Under the pieces are notes generated by a model, which saw nothing but the letters and a program-made list of their open reading frames with translations, did not search any database and was not told the DNA's origin. DNA of 64,000 nucleotides, from NCBI RefSeq assembly GCF_001428435.1, contig NZ_LMSO01000009.1:268086-332085 (forward strand), read 5' to 3'. This DNA is from Arthrobacter sp. Soil782 (GTDB lineage Bacteria; Actinomycetota; Actinomycetes; Actinomycetales; Micrococcaceae). Below, piece by piece: positions 8,916-18,478 of the stretch (positions are counted from its first letter, which is position 1; the number at the start of each line of letters is the position of its first letter). Made by a program: the position numbers and the translations under genes.

Positions 8916-11585
8916 CTATTCCAGGAGCAGAGCCAGCTGGCTACGCGATGACACTCCGAGTTTCGAGTAGAGCCGATAGACGTGGCCTTCAATGGTCCGT
9001 ACGGAAACGCACATAACTTGAGCTATATCACGGTTGGTCCGGCCCTGCGCTACCAGTACTGCAATGCTACGTTCGCGGTCCGTGAGGGATTCGAGTGCAC
9101 CCCGCCTGCCGGCGACCCCGGGGGCGCCGACGTCGCGAAGCACCTTTCCGGCGGCGGCCACAGTGACCTGGTCGCCGCTTTCCTGGGCGAGCTCGGCGGC
9201 CAGCCTCGCTGCATCGGCGGCCAGCCGGCAGTTCCCGAGCTCAGCAGCTTTCTGAGCGGCGAGCAGCAACTGGTGGGTGTCCTTCGAGGCGATCCCCTTC
9301 CCATACAAGGCGCACACTTCAGCGAACGGTCCCTGCGAGGCCAGTGCGGAAGACACTAGCCTGTCCGCTACTGAATCGAGCCCGAGCTGGACACTTTGGC
9401 ACAGGAACAGGAGCTCGTGGCCGTGATTGCCCAGTGCGCGGTCTTCATCGGCGAGCTGCAGCATCCGTTCGGCTACCTCTGCCGGAGCCTGCGTGGCGGT
9501 GGTGGCCAGCGCTGCGAAGTACTCAGCAGCGCGTGACGTGTGCCAGGACAGCCGTTCCGGCCGGTGTTCCGCCCGCTCCAGATGTTCGAGGGAGGCGCGG
9601 GCCTCACCCACCAGTGCGTACGCGTAGGCGGCGGTTGCCTCGGCCACCGGAAGTGTGTGCTGCCGGTCGTGGACCCGCATCTGGCTGAGCGCGGGAAGCA
9701 GCTTGTCGAGTGCTTCAGAGCCGCGGCCCGCATACGCGAGCAGGCAGCCTTCGGCGAACTCGGAGGCGGAACCGTCATAGGCGCTTTCCTTGCCGTGGTT
9801 CGACGGGGAGGCGGCCATGTCAATGCATTCGTTCCAGCGTCCGGATAGCACGAGGAGCTTGAAAACCCGCGCCATGGCGGCTTCCTGCAGCAGTGAGTCG
9901 GGGCTGGTGTCCATCAGCCGCGCCATGACCGTGGAGGCGAGGCGAATGGCGTCGTCCTGGCGTCCGGTCATGGCCAGCGCCTCGGCCAGCCAGCCCAGCA
10001 AGGTCGGGTTCTGCTGTTCAGCGGTGTGGTCGGTGAGCAGGTATCCGAAGCTTTCCAGCAACTCCGCGTATCTGCCGCTGTAGCCGGCGAGTTCGGCTTC
10101 GAGTTCGTCCACATCCCGAATGAGGCCGGTCAGGTCCGCGGAGACCGCCTCCGCTGCAAGCCGTTGCCGGACCTCCCCGAGGAGGGGTTCGGCTTCGGCA
10201 TACCGGCTGGGATTTTTCATGAGCAGGCGGCACTGCAGCAGCCTGATGTCCAGCCAATCTTCAAAGTGGGGTTCGGCGTGGGTCTCGAGGAACTGGTCAA
10301 GGACGGTCAGGCCGCCGGCGAAGTCGGCCTCGACGCCCATCGCCCTGGCTTCCTCGATCACCGCCTGGGATAGCGCGGAGTAATTGGGGATGGCGTGGAT
10401 GAAGCGGAGCGCCAGTACTCCCTGGCGGTGCCGGTTGGCGAGGCGGGCGGCGTTGATCAGGTTTTCTGCCGGGATGTCAGCCCCGGATTCGATGCACCAG
10501 GAGGCGAAGGTCATGCGGGCTAGCGCGGGGATGTCCCACTCCTGCGCTTCAACTGCGAGCGCGCGCATCAATTCACGGCCGCGGCCCAGCGGAACCTGGG
10601 TGCGGACCACCTCGCTGACAAGGCCATTTGCAATCCTCACCAGCGGCACATCCGTCCGCTCAACGCGGATGGCCCGTGTGATCTGCAAGGCGTCAACGGC
10701 TGAGGAGGGGACAAAGCGGAGCAGGAGGTCCAGTGGAATCGCTCCCACTACGGAGATCAGCTCGATCGCCTCGCGCTGCTCCGGGGGCAACCGGCGCAGG
10801 CGGACCATGATCCAGTCCGTCATTGACCGCCGCGTCTTCGGTGCGGACAGTGGCTTGGCCACCCACACGCCGTCGCGCTCCAGCATTTCGCCGGAATCTA
10901 CCTGCTCGCGGGTGAGCGCCTGGAGGAAGAGCGGGTTTCCGCCGGTGATGTGCCACATGCTGGCGGCAGCCGCTCTGGATACCGGCGCGTCAAGGGCTGC
11001 CGAGAGCAGACGGGTGGTGGACGCCAGGTCCAGCGGCTCGAGGTCGATCCGCCGGAGCGCCCCGTCCTTCCAGAGGTCGCAGAATTCCTCGGGTGAGGCG
11101 TCGATCGACTGGCAGATGGCAATCAGCTTGACCGCGTCTACGCGCACCAGGTGGGCCAGTGCCATGGCGGAGGAGGAGTCGAGTTCCTCGAGATTGTCAG
11201 CGAGGATGAGGGTCTGCCGGCCGTCGTCTCGCCGTGCGTAGAGTTCCTGCAGTCCGCGCAGCAGCATCAGGGGGTTGTCCACAATCGCGTCGTCGAGATC
11301 GCTTAGGACAAAGCTGAGGGCTCCGTAGGGCATTTTTGATGCGAGTGCCGAGCCGCGGACGTACACGAGTTCGAACGAGTCATCGAGCTGGCGTGCCATG
11401 CGCTGCGCCAGCGCGGTCTTTCCCACCCCGGAGGGGCCGGTGATGATCACTCCGCGGCAACTGCTGTCCAGCAGGGCGTCCCGGACGTCCTCCAGTTCCG
11501 CGTCACGGCCTATAAGCGGCCACTCGCCGTGGACGTTCAACATCGCGGGCCCCCGGTGCTCCGGAACCTTTCGCCTGGTGGCCAT
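8916..11585 (-). CDS. LAL-type LuxR transcriptional regulator (copy 1)
   Basis: 889 residues from ATG 11585; ATG 11543, just before the conserved EWPLIGRDAELE, is also possible. Walker A is GPSGVGKT, Walker B TLILADNLEELD. The helix-turn-helix LTDRERSIAVL with VSVRTIEGHVYRLYSKLG closes the protein. It is first gene of a two-gene unit with copy 2. About 300 bp of non-coding DNA upstream (11586-11882) carries its promoter, not clearly recognisable, and the pth terminator. Inducer and targets are unknown; the adjacent glycosyltransferase is a plausible target. Confidence 0.9.
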   Translation of the reverse strand: MATRRKVPEHRGPAMLNVHGEWPLIGRDAELEDVRDALLDSSCRGVIITGPSGVGKTALAQRMARQLDDSFELVYVRGSALASKMPYGALSFVLSDLDDAIVDNPLMLLRGLQELYARRDDGRQTLILADNLEELDSSSAMALAHLVRVDAVKLIAICQSIDASPEEFCDLWKDGALRRIDLEPLDLASTTRLLSAALDAPVSRAAAASMWHITGGNPLFLQALTREQVDSGEMLERDGVWVAKPLSAPKTRRSMTDWIMVRLRRLPPEQREAIELISVVGAIPLDLLLRFVPSSAVDALQITRAIRVERTDVPLVRIANGLVSEVVRTQVPLGRGRELMRALAVEAQEWDIPALARMTFASWCIESGADIPAENLINAARLANRHRQGVLALRFIHAIPNYSALSQAVIEEARAMGVEADFAGGLTVLDQFLETHAEPHFEDWLDIRLLQCRLLMKNPSRYAEAEPLLGEVRQRLAAEAVSADLTGLIRDVDELEAELAGYSGRYAELLESFGYLLTDHTAEQQNPTLLGWLAEALAMTGRQDDAIRLASTVMARLMDTSPDSLLQEAAMARVFKLLVLSGRWNECIDMAASPSNHGKESAYDGSASEFAEGCLLAYAGRGSEALDKLLPALSQMRVHDRQHTLPVAEATAAYAYALVGEARASLEHLERAEHRPERLSWHTSRAAEYFAALATTATQAPAEVAERMLQLADEDRALGNHGHELLFLCQSVQLGLDSVADRLVSSALASQGPFAEVCALYGKGIASKDTHQLLLAAQKAAELGNCRLAADAARLAAELAQESGDQVTVAAAGKVLRDVGAPGVAGRRGALESLTDRERSIAVLVAQGRTNRDIAQVMCVSVRTIEGHVYRLYSKLGVSSRSQLALLLE

Positions 11586-11761
11586 ACGGTATCGATCAAC
11601 GGTGCCGACAGTTCATTGTCTGCACCGGACATTGCGAGATCATTCATTAGTCCGCCCCAACACGTCATGCGCTAGGCCAATAGACTACGCCGGATCAGGA
11701 CAGAAGGCACCCATTATTTCCTTGATTTATCAACCATGTGTAGCAACCCGGTGGCGCGCAC

Positions 11762-11824
11762 AAAAAAGGGGCCGACGTTGGGATGGGGGTGGCCCAGTCT
11801 CAGAGGCCGCCCAACGTCGGCCCC
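11762..11824 (-). terminator. Strong rho-independent terminator of the rplY-pth operon
   Basis: A perfect 15-bp inverted repeat (11768-11782 with 11810-11824) is followed on the minus strand by six T (AAAAAA at 11762-11767 on plus). It lies about 60 bp after the pth stop. Confidence 0.9.
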
Positions 11825-11882
11825 CGCTTTTGGGGCCATCAGGCCATGCAGTCCTGTTCGGAACTGCAGATCCAGTTTACCG

Positions 11883-12470
11883 CTATTTTCCCGCAGAATG
11901 AAACTTCTGCTGAGTGGTCAGCAAACCCTCCAGTACAACGCTTTCGACGGCGTCAGCCGCCTCTTCCAAAAGGATTGGAAGGTCCTTCTTTTCCGTGGAG
12001 CTGAAGTCGCGGAGCACGTAGTCCGCGGCTTCCTGCCGGCCCGGTGGACGGCCTACGCCCACGCGGATCCGCAGGTAGTCCTTGGTGCCGAGGGCCTTGC
12101 TCATATCCCGCAGTCCGTTGTGGCCGCCTTCTCCCCCGCCGATCTTGAGCTTGATCGTGTTGAAGGGGATGTCGATCTCATCATGCACCGCCACCACGTG
12201 GTCCGGCTCGATCCCGTAGAACTTCGCGAGCTGCGACACAGGCCCGCCGGTGAGGTTCATGTAGGTGAGCGGCTTGGCAAGGACCAGCTTCGGCCCGCCT
12301 ATCCCCAGCCGTCCCTCGAGTACGACGGCGCGTGCCTTGGAGGTGCCGAACTTGCCACCCAGCCGCGCACCCAGCACGTCGAGGACCATCTGGCCCACAT
12401 TGTGCCGGTTGCCGGAATAGCCGGGCCCGGGATTCCCGAGCCCGGCTATCAGCCAGGTGTTGTCAGACAC
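11883..12470 (-). CDS. pth: Peptidyl-tRNA hydrolase
   Basis: 195 residues, usual Pth length. It hydrolyses the ester bond of peptidyl-tRNAs dropped from ribosomes, recycling tRNA in the cytoplasm. IAGLGNPGPGY opens the fold, GNRHNVG carries the catalytic His, PLTYMNLTGG the substrate-binding Asn, and HDEIDIPF the catalytic Asp; GGGEGGHNGLRDM is also typical. I chose GTG 12470, ten bases after the rplY stop; the longer open frame upstream runs through rplY. The rplY-pth pairing is standard in Actinobacteria. Confidence 0.95.
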   Translation of the reverse strand: MSDNTWLIAGLGNPGPGYSGNRHNVGQMVLDVLGARLGGKFGTSKARAVVLEGRLGIGGPKLVLAKPLTYMNLTGGPVSQLAKFYGIEPDHVVAVHDEIDIPFNTIKLKIGGGEGGHNGLRDMSKALGTKDYLRIRVGVGRPPGRQEAADYVLRDFSSTEKKDLPILLEEAADAVESVVLEGLLTTQQKFHSAGK

Positions 12471-12480
12471 TGGTGGGTGC

Positions 12481-13125
12481 TTAGGACTCTTCGGTGGCCG
12501 GAACCACATCGCCGGTGGCTTCCTCAGCGGAGGCGTCGCCGCCGTCGGAGTCAACGCCGGTCTCCGTGGCGGTCTCGCCCAGGTCTTCAACAACCGGCGA
12601 GGAAACGTTGATGATCAGCGTCTCTGCTTCGGTCAGGAGAGTAACGCCCTTGGGGAGGCGGATATCCGAGGCGTAAACGTGGTCGCCCACGCCGTGGCCG
12701 TCGAGGTTGACGGTCAGGGACTCGGGCAGGTGCGTTGCCTCGGCCTCGACGGTGACGGTGGTCTGCTCGAGGTTGGTGACAACTCCCGGCTTGGGCTCGC
12801 CCTCAACGTGGATGCTGACCTCAACCTGGACCTTCTCGCCGCGGCGGACGGTCAGCAGGTCAAGGTGCTCGACGATGCGCTTGAGGGTGTTGCGCTGCAC
12901 GTCCTTGGCGAGGGCCAGGTGCGCTTCGCCGTCTACGTCGATGCTGAGCAGGGCGTTGGCGTGGCGGACGGCCAGGGTGGTTGCCTTGGCGGGAAGCAGC
13001 ACGTGGATGGGGTCTGCGCCGTGGCCGTAGATGACGGCGGGGATCTTGTTGGCGCGGCGTGCCTGGCGGGCAGCGCCCTTACCGAAATCGGTGCGCAGTT
13101 CTGCGACGAGCTTCTGCTCGGACAT
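12481..13125 (-). CDS. rplY: 50S ribosomal protein L25/Ctc
   Basis: 214 residues, the long CTC-type L25 with an N-terminal 5S rRNA-binding domain (about 1-95) and a C-terminal beta domain ending in an acidic Glu/Ala/Asp tail. It binds 5S rRNA in the large subunit. ATG 13125 is preceded by AGGAG at a six-base spacing, so the longer upstream frame is rejected. The 295 bp between it and the divergent phosphatase gene at 13421 must hold both promoters; I see no clear further element. Confidence 0.95.
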   Translation of the reverse strand: MSEQKLVAELRTDFGKGAARQARRANKIPAVIYGHGADPIHVLLPAKATTLAVRHANALLSIDVDGEAHLALAKDVQRNTLKRIVEHLDLLTVRRGEKVQVEVSIHVEGEPKPGVVTNLEQTTVTVEAEATHLPESLTVNLDGHGVGDHVYASDIRLPKGVTLLTEAETLIINVSSPVVEDLGETATETGVDSDGGDASAEEATGDVVPATEES

Positions 13126-13420
13126 GGTGTCTCCTGAGGTTAGGTTCTTGAGGGTTGTACCGAGCGATCCAACGAAGCCCGGCCACCCTCCCCTTACGCG
13201 AACATGCGCGTTGTCAGGAAAGCCGCCAGCCACCGTCGATAACGGAACATGCTCTGAGATCAGAGCAGGCGTTCCCTCGCCTAGGCATCGCAGACCAGCT
13301 TACCGCATGCAGACACATACGCAGTTCCGGGACCGTAGGCAGGTAGGCTCAGTACGCAGTCTCGTACGCTGCTGCCGGCGACTCCCCGCGCCCGGTAAGG
13401 ACCTGTCAGGAATTGGGGCC

Positions 13421-13996
13421 ATGACAACGGATACTCCGTTTCGCATTCTTGCCGTGTGCACCGGCAACATCTGCCGCTCCCCCATGGTGGAGCGTCTGCT
13501 GCAGAGCGCGTTCGCCCGGATTGCGCCCGGCGAGTTTGAAATCTCCAGTGCCGGTACGGGCGCGATGGTGGACTACCCCATTGACGCGCAGGTAGCCGGC
13601 TTTGTCCGCGTGTTCGACGGCGACTCCGAGAACTTCCGCGCCCGCCAGCTTGAGGAACGCATCCTGGAGGGCAAGGACCTGGTGCTGACCCTGACCCGCG
13701 AGCACCGCGGCCGCGTGATCGAGATGGCCCCTTCATTGCTGCGCAAGACCTTCACGCTGCGCGAGTTCGCTCGTCTCATCACCACCTTGGACGGCGACCC
13801 GTCCTTGGACGGCCCGCACCGCTGGCGCGCAATCATGCCGAAGGTGGTGCGAGCCCGCACTGTGCACCCTTCGGATCCAGCCGATGACGACGTGGTGGAC
13901 CCCTACCGCCGCGCTGACGAGGTGTACCAGCAGATGGTGCGAGAACTGGTGCCGGCCGTGAAGACGCTGGTGGACTGGGAGTTCAACCACCGGTGA
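13421..13996 (+). CDS. Low-molecular-weight protein tyrosine phosphatase
   Basis: 191 residues. The active-site loop CTGNICRS (C-x5-R-S, near residue 15) at the N-terminus and DPYRR near residue 165, carrying the general-acid Asp, define the family. Such enzymes (Wzb, EpsP) dephosphorylate tyrosine kinases that control polysaccharide export, and a matching BY-kinase lies 14 kb downstream at 27835. ATG 13421 is preceded by a CAGGAA ribosome site. It overlaps the vanZ-like gene by four bases (GTGA). It is the first gene of the glycan region between rplY and prs. Confidence 0.9.
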   Translation: MTTDTPFRILAVCTGNICRSPMVERLLQSAFARIAPGEFEISSAGTGAMVDYPIDAQVAGFVRVFDGDSENFRARQLEERILEGKDLVLTLTREHRGRVIEMAPSLLRKTFTLREFARLITTLDGDPSLDGPHRWRAIMPKVVRARTVHPSDPADDDVVDPYRRADEVYQQMVRELVPAVKTLVDWEFNHR

Positions 13997-14463
13997 TAGC
14001 GGAATCTCCAATGGTAGTACGACGACGGCGCTTCCTTGCCGTGCTGCTGGCCGGCTATCTGGTGGTGCTGTCGCTGATTGCGTATTGGCCGTCTCCGGTT
14101 GATGAAGGTGCGTCAGGCTTCATCAACCGCGCACTGCGCGTTCTTCATCGACTCGGGGTGCCGGGCTGGTTCGACTACAGCGTGATCGAGTCCGGAGCCA
14201 ACGTGCTGCTGTTTATCCCGTTCGGCATACTGGTGGCTGCATTCCTGCCGTTGCGGCGTGCGTGGGTGGCTTTGCCGGCCGGAATCGTGTCGTCCATTTG
14301 CATTAAGGTAGGCCAGGAGCTGTTCCGTCCCGAGCGAGTCGCAACACCGCGGGATGTCCTGGCTAACGCACTCGGCGCCGCGATCGGCACGTTGTTGTGC
14401 ACGGGTGGGCGCACACGAGAGACGAGGTTCGGGCCGAAGGGTGAAGGGCAGCGCCGCCATTGA
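13993..14463 (+). CDS. VanZ-family membrane protein
   Basis: 156 residues with a hydrophobic N-terminal helix (about 15-30) and further membrane segments around 70-110. ANVLLFIPFGILVAAFLP and the downstream E-x-x-Q-x-F/R-type helix (VGQELFRPERVATPRDVLAN) are typical of VanZ-like proteins. Their roles range from teicoplanin resistance to unknown envelope functions. GTG 13993 overlaps the phosphatase stop; ATG 14011 is an alternative start. It is likely co-transcribed and translationally coupled with the phosphatase. Confidence 0.85.
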   Translation: MIAESPMVVRRRRFLAVLLAGYLVVLSLIAYWPSPVDEGASGFINRALRVLHRLGVPGWFDYSVIESGANVLLFIPFGILVAAFLPLRRAWVALPAGIVSSICIKVGQELFRPERVATPRDVLANALGAAIGTLLCTGGRTRETRFGPKGEGQRRH

Positions 14464-14614
14464 GAGTGAACCAGTCAATCGCCAGGTGCCGGGCCACGCC
14501 CTGTCGTGAGAGACTCTCGCCTCCAGTAAAGTCGAGGACTAGCGAGAACATTCAATCGTGCGAAAGCCTAACGGCGCTCGCTACAAGCTCCGGCATGGGG
14601 GAGGCAACGAGATT

Positions 14615-15982
14615 ATGCATAAGACGCAAAATGTCATTACATATGGGACCTTCGATTTATTTCATGAAGGGCACGTACGTCTGCTTGAGCGAGCTCGCTC
14701 TCTCGGAGACCGCCTGATCGTCGGCGTCACTACCGACAACTATGACGCTGCGCGCGGAAAGCTCAACGTGGAGCAAACGTTGATGGAACGAATTGAGAAT
14801 GTCCGACGGAGCGGTCTCGCGGACGAAGTCCTCATTGAAGAATATGAAGGGCAAAAGATAAACGATATCCAGCAATACGAGGTCGACATCTTCGCGATCG
14901 GGTCGGATTGGGAGGGGAAGTTTGACTATCTTTCAGAGTACTGTGATGTTGTCTATCTGGAGCGCACAAAAGGTGTGTCCAGCACTCTTCTGCGGTCACA
15001 GGGAACGGACCTCATCGAAATCGGCATTGTTGGAGCCGGGCGAATTGCGGAACGCTTTGTATCTGAATCTTTATTTGTGAGCGGTGTGCATGTCGAGGGC
15101 GTGTTCAGCAGAACGAGAGAACGCACTATTGATTTCGCTGAACGGCATAGCTTAGAAATTGCAGCGAAATCCTACGAAGAGCTTCTTGAATCTTGTAATG
15201 CGATATATGTGGCGACTCCGCACACATCGCACTATAAATACGCGAAGGCTGCTCTTTCTGCAGGTAAGCACGTACTTTGTGAGAAACCCATCACGCTAGC
15301 ATCGAGCGAAACCGATGAGCTATACCAACTAGCCTCAGATCGCAGTCTTGTATTGATTGAGGCAGTAAAAACAGCATACGCACCGGGATTTCAAAGAATG
15401 GTCGCACTCGCGAAGAGTGGATCGATAGGGCAAGTACGTTCAGTTGAAGCGACCTTCACCAAGCTCGTTTCTGGCGGACGAGAAATGGAGCGAGATGGTG
15501 GAAGTATTCTCGAGTTGAGCTCATATCCGCTCCTGGCGATTTTGAAAGTACTTGGACTGAATTATGATGAGATATCTGCGATGTCCTACAAAGGACAAAC
15601 CGGCGTGGATCTTTTTTCAAAAATCGACCTGATCTACCCTCACGCGATCGCGAGCGCGCGAGTAGGAATAGGGGTTAAATCGGAGGGAGATTTGGTGATC
15701 TCGGGAACTAAAGGCTACCTCTATGCTCCTGCACCTTGGTGGAAGACCGAGCACTGCGAACTTCGATTCGAGGACTCGAGAGAGAACCGCAACTTCTATT
15801 TCAAGTTCGATGGTGATGGTCTCCGCTATGAAATAGCCGAGTTCGCGACAATGATCAAGAACAGCACATTCCAAACCTACAAGCTGTCCCCCGCCGAGTC
15901 GAAAGCTATAACGGAGATACAGCAAGTGGCGCTCTCTAACGCACGGCGTTTCGGAGCTTCGATCGAAAGTGTGAAGGTCTAA
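14615..15982 (+). CDS. Bifunctional cytidylyltransferase (TagD-like) / Gfo-Idh-MocA oxidoreductase fusion
   Basis: 455 residues from ATG 14615, with GGGGGAGG upstream. Residues about 1-130 form a glycerol-3-phosphate cytidylyltransferase-like domain: GTFDLFHEGH holds the nucleotide-binding H-x-G-H, and RTKGVSSTLLR matches the family's RTxGIST signature. Residues about 140-455 are an NAD(P)-binding Gfo/Idh/MocA oxidoreductase, with GIVGAGRIAERF as the Rossmann loop and CEKPI as the catalytic Lys motif. The fusion suggests a CDP-activated polyol whose precursor or product is also oxidised or reduced. The LicD gene follows three bases on. Base composition is visibly more AT-rich than the flanks. 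Confidence 0.85.
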   Translation: MHKTQNVITYGTFDLFHEGHVRLLERARSLGDRLIVGVTTDNYDAARGKLNVEQTLMERIENVRRSGLADEVLIEEYEGQKINDIQQYEVDIFAIGSDWEGKFDYLSEYCDVVYLERTKGVSSTLLRSQGTDLIEIGIVGAGRIAERFVSESLFVSGVHVEGVFSRTRERTIDFAERHSLEIAAKSYEELLESCNAIYVATPHTSHYKYAKAALSAGKHVLCEKPITLASSETDELYQLASDRSLVLIEAVKTAYAPGFQRMVALAKSGSIGQVRSVEATFTKLVSGGREMERDGGSILELSSYPLLAILKVLGLNYDEISAMSYKGQTGVDLFSKIDLIYPHAIASARVGIGVKSEGDLVISGTKGYLYAPAPWWKTEHCELRFEDSRENRNFYFKFDGDGLRYEIAEFATMIKNSTFQTYKLSPAESKAITEIQQVALSNARRFGASIESVKV

Positions 15983-15985
15983 CCC

Positions 15986-16807
15986 GTGTATCTCTCAAGA
16001 AGCCAGCAAGAGAAGCTCAAGCAAATTCAGTTGAGAATAGCGCGGGAATTTGACCGTGTGTGCAGCGAAAACGACATCGAATATTTTATTATAGCGGGCA
16101 CGCTTCTGGGCGCTGTCCGCCACAAAGGATTTATACCTTGGGACGACGATCTCGATGTAGGAATGACCAGAGAGAATTTTGACAGATTCGCAGAAATTGC
16201 GGCTAGTAGGTTGGACTCAAATTTTGTATTCCAGACCTGGGGCGCGTCGGGAGGTTTGGGGCTACCCTACGCTAAGCTTCGCATGAAGAATACTAAATTC
16301 GTTGAAAGGGCATCAAAGAAATCATCCGGACCTCAAGGTGTGTATATAGATATTTTTCCTTTCGATAACGTCCCTCATTCACAGATTCTGCAGCGTGTTC
16401 AAAGCGGCGCAGCTTACGTTCTCAAGCGTCTGATCGTGACTAAGTATGGATACGATATGACCACAATGAGTGGAGCGCCAAAAAAGCTGATATACGGGCT
16501 TATCACTGCGTTGGCCTCTGTGATCCCACTCAAGCACATCAACCATTGGCTGGATCGCGAAATTAGGCGATACAACGCTACACCAACGTCGAGAATGACG
16601 GCATTCGGAGGATCGTACGGTTACTATAAGGAGGCGATACAATCTTCGTGGTCGCGAGAATTGGAAAGAATTACTTTTGGAGATCTAAAACTCCCCGCCT
16701 TCAAACGGTATGACGACTACCTTACGTCCTTGTACGGGAACTACATGGTTCCACCCCCGGTTGAATCGCGAGTATCCCGGCACGATCTCATTGAATTGAT
16801 TCTCTAG
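15986..16807 (+). CDS. LicD-family phosphotransferase
   Basis: 273 residues from GTG 15986, three bases after the fusion gene's stop, with AAGG upstream. LicD hallmarks are GTLLGAVRHKGFIPWDDD (about residues 38-55) and the following DLDVGM acidic cluster of the nucleotidyltransferase fold. LicD enzymes transfer a phospho-alcohol (phosphocholine, phosphoribitol, phosphoglycerol) from its CDP form to glycans. It is thus the natural partner of the preceding cytidylyltransferase; the alcohol is probably a glycerol-like polyol, by inference. The codon use and low GC match the fusion gene. Confidence 0.9.
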   Translation: MYLSRSQQEKLKQIQLRIAREFDRVCSENDIEYFIIAGTLLGAVRHKGFIPWDDDLDVGMTRENFDRFAEIAASRLDSNFVFQTWGASGGLGLPYAKLRMKNTKFVERASKKSSGPQGVYIDIFPFDNVPHSQILQRVQSGAAYVLKRLIVTKYGYDMTTMSGAPKKLIYGLITALASVIPLKHINHWLDREIRRYNATPTSRMTAFGGSYGYYKEAIQSSWSRELERITFGDLKLPAFKRYDDYLTSLYGNYMVPPPVESRVSRHDLIELIL

Positions 16808-17459
16808 AGTTCCAACAAATGAAGCTCAAGAGTTAGATGCAAGCATGGTGGACGAGCGAAGGTTTGGGATCCTTCCCGGCTTGCTGTCGTTGACAGCAAG
16901 GAACGCGTGGTCCTGCTAAGGTAAGTACGCTCAAATTCTACCTGAGCGGAATCCACTTGCCCTGATCTATGATCTATTGTGGTTATCCTGGACAGCGGAT
17001 TTGATGGTTCCTCTATGCTGAAACGGCTGGCAGTTGGTAACTTCAACCTGACTCGAGCCACTTGGCTTAGTGACCGTTTTCGAGGCGGTTGAGGATCTCT
17101 TGGGCTGAGGTGGAGAGGTCTGCGGCGAGGGTGATCCGGTTCTGGTCCGGGGTATGATGTGACGCCAACAAAGCACCGGGACGACTGGACGCCGAAGAAT
17201 CACCTAGCTATTGCACAGCTGCTGACTACTAATAGGGACCCGATCAGCTACACCACGAGACGCGCTAGTGAACCCCTTGGAGCAGCGATCCGCACCATCG
17301 TTGTGTACGACACGACGCTGTTCAACAGCAGACCAAATCCGCGCTAATTTCCCAGCGGACGACTGTGTCGTTTGCGCGCATAGCGATAGCTATCCGCTCT
17401 GTTGACGCCCACCGAATATATGGCCCGTAACGCCAGCTGTGAGGCCACTGACCATTATG
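16808..17459. other. Non-coding gap with hairpin and unrecognised coding remnant
   Basis: A perfect 9-bp hairpin (16880-16888 with 16892-16900, loop GTT) lies 73 bp after licD and may end its transcript, though no T-run follows. On the minus strand around 17070-17165 a short frame reads TPDQNRITLAADLSTSAQEI and ends in LNRLENGH-stop. It has coding-like composition and looks like the C-terminus of a lost gene, perhaps a transposase. Nothing else convincing was seen. Confidence 0.4.
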
Positions 17460-18450
17460 GATGGTAATCACGTTGGATGTTGGGCGCAGTTACGCCCCCG
17501 ATACCCGACGGAGAGAATCTCCAAGAGGAAGATGGCTAAACAGCTCGGTGTGTCCCGGGAACGGTTGACCGGGCGTTGGAGGCGGTGCGGCCGCCGCAGT
17601 ATGAGCGGCCGCCTGCAGGTTTCGAGCTTAGATGCTTGAGCGGCGCAGGTGCGTGCCTTGTTGGTTCAAACGCCGACGATGCCGGCCTCGGTATTGGCTG
17701 AACGCGTCGGCTGGACGGGCTCTGCATCCTTGTTCCGGGACAAGGTTCGTGGCCTTCGTCCCGATATATGCCGGATCCGGTGGACCGGTTGGTCCATGAA
17801 CCGGGTCAGGCGATGCAGTGCGATTTATGATTTCCCTGTGAGCCGCTGCGGCCCGGGCAGGAGGGCAAACCTCCGGTGTTGGTGATGACGAGCGCGTTCT
17901 CCGGATACAACCAGGCCAGAATGCTGCCGACCCGCACGACCTCTGATCTGTTGGGCGGGATGCGGTCATTGGTGCAGGAGGCCGGCAGTGCCTAAGCAGC
18001 TGTTCTGGGACAACGAGTCGTGGATCGGCCAAGGCAGGCTGACGGACCCGGCGGCGGCGTTCGCCGGCGTGCTGGGCTGCGAGATCCGGTAGTTGCCGCC
18101 ACGGGATCCGAAATCCAAGGGCATCGTGGAGCGGATGAACCGTTACTTCCGGCAGGGCTTCATGCCCGGGCGGACATTCGCGTCCCCACTTATTTTCAAT
18201 GACCAGCTCGCTGACTGGCTGCCGCGCGCGAACGCCTGGTACTCCCAGACCGGCACGGACGCCCGGCCGAGCTCTTCGTCCGAGACCGACACGGGCAAGG
18301 GTTTGGGGAGATTTTGGCCGCGGCGCTGTGGCCCGCGGGGTTCTACGGCGGAACCGGACCCTAACCGGGCAGAATGTGCTCGTCCGCACCGGCAGTGCCG
18401 GTGCCTCACGGAAACCTCTGGCTTTCGGTTGGAGTTAGGCCGCCCAGGCG
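17460..18450 (+). pseudogene. Decayed IS21-type transposase (IstA-like)
   Basis: Fragments in several frames together read like an IS21 IstA integrase. An N-terminal helix-turn-helix (ISKRKMAKQLGVSR) comes first, then RALLVQTPTMPASVLAERVG, and a QCD motif near 17820 broken by frameshift. WDNESWIGQGRLTDPAAAF follows near 18010, then an in-frame TAG at about 18091, and finally DPKSKGIVERMNRYFRQGF, holding the catalytic Glu. At least two frameshifts and one stop disrupt it. No istB partner or clear terminal repeats were found. It marks past insertion between the LicD pair and the glycosyltransferase cluster. Confidence 0.75.
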
Positions 18451-18478
18451 CCCATCATCCGGATTATCTAACGCCCAC

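Noticed and set aside
12457-13137. 226-codon plus-strand frame opposite rplY
   Set aside because: Shadow of rplY on the other strand.
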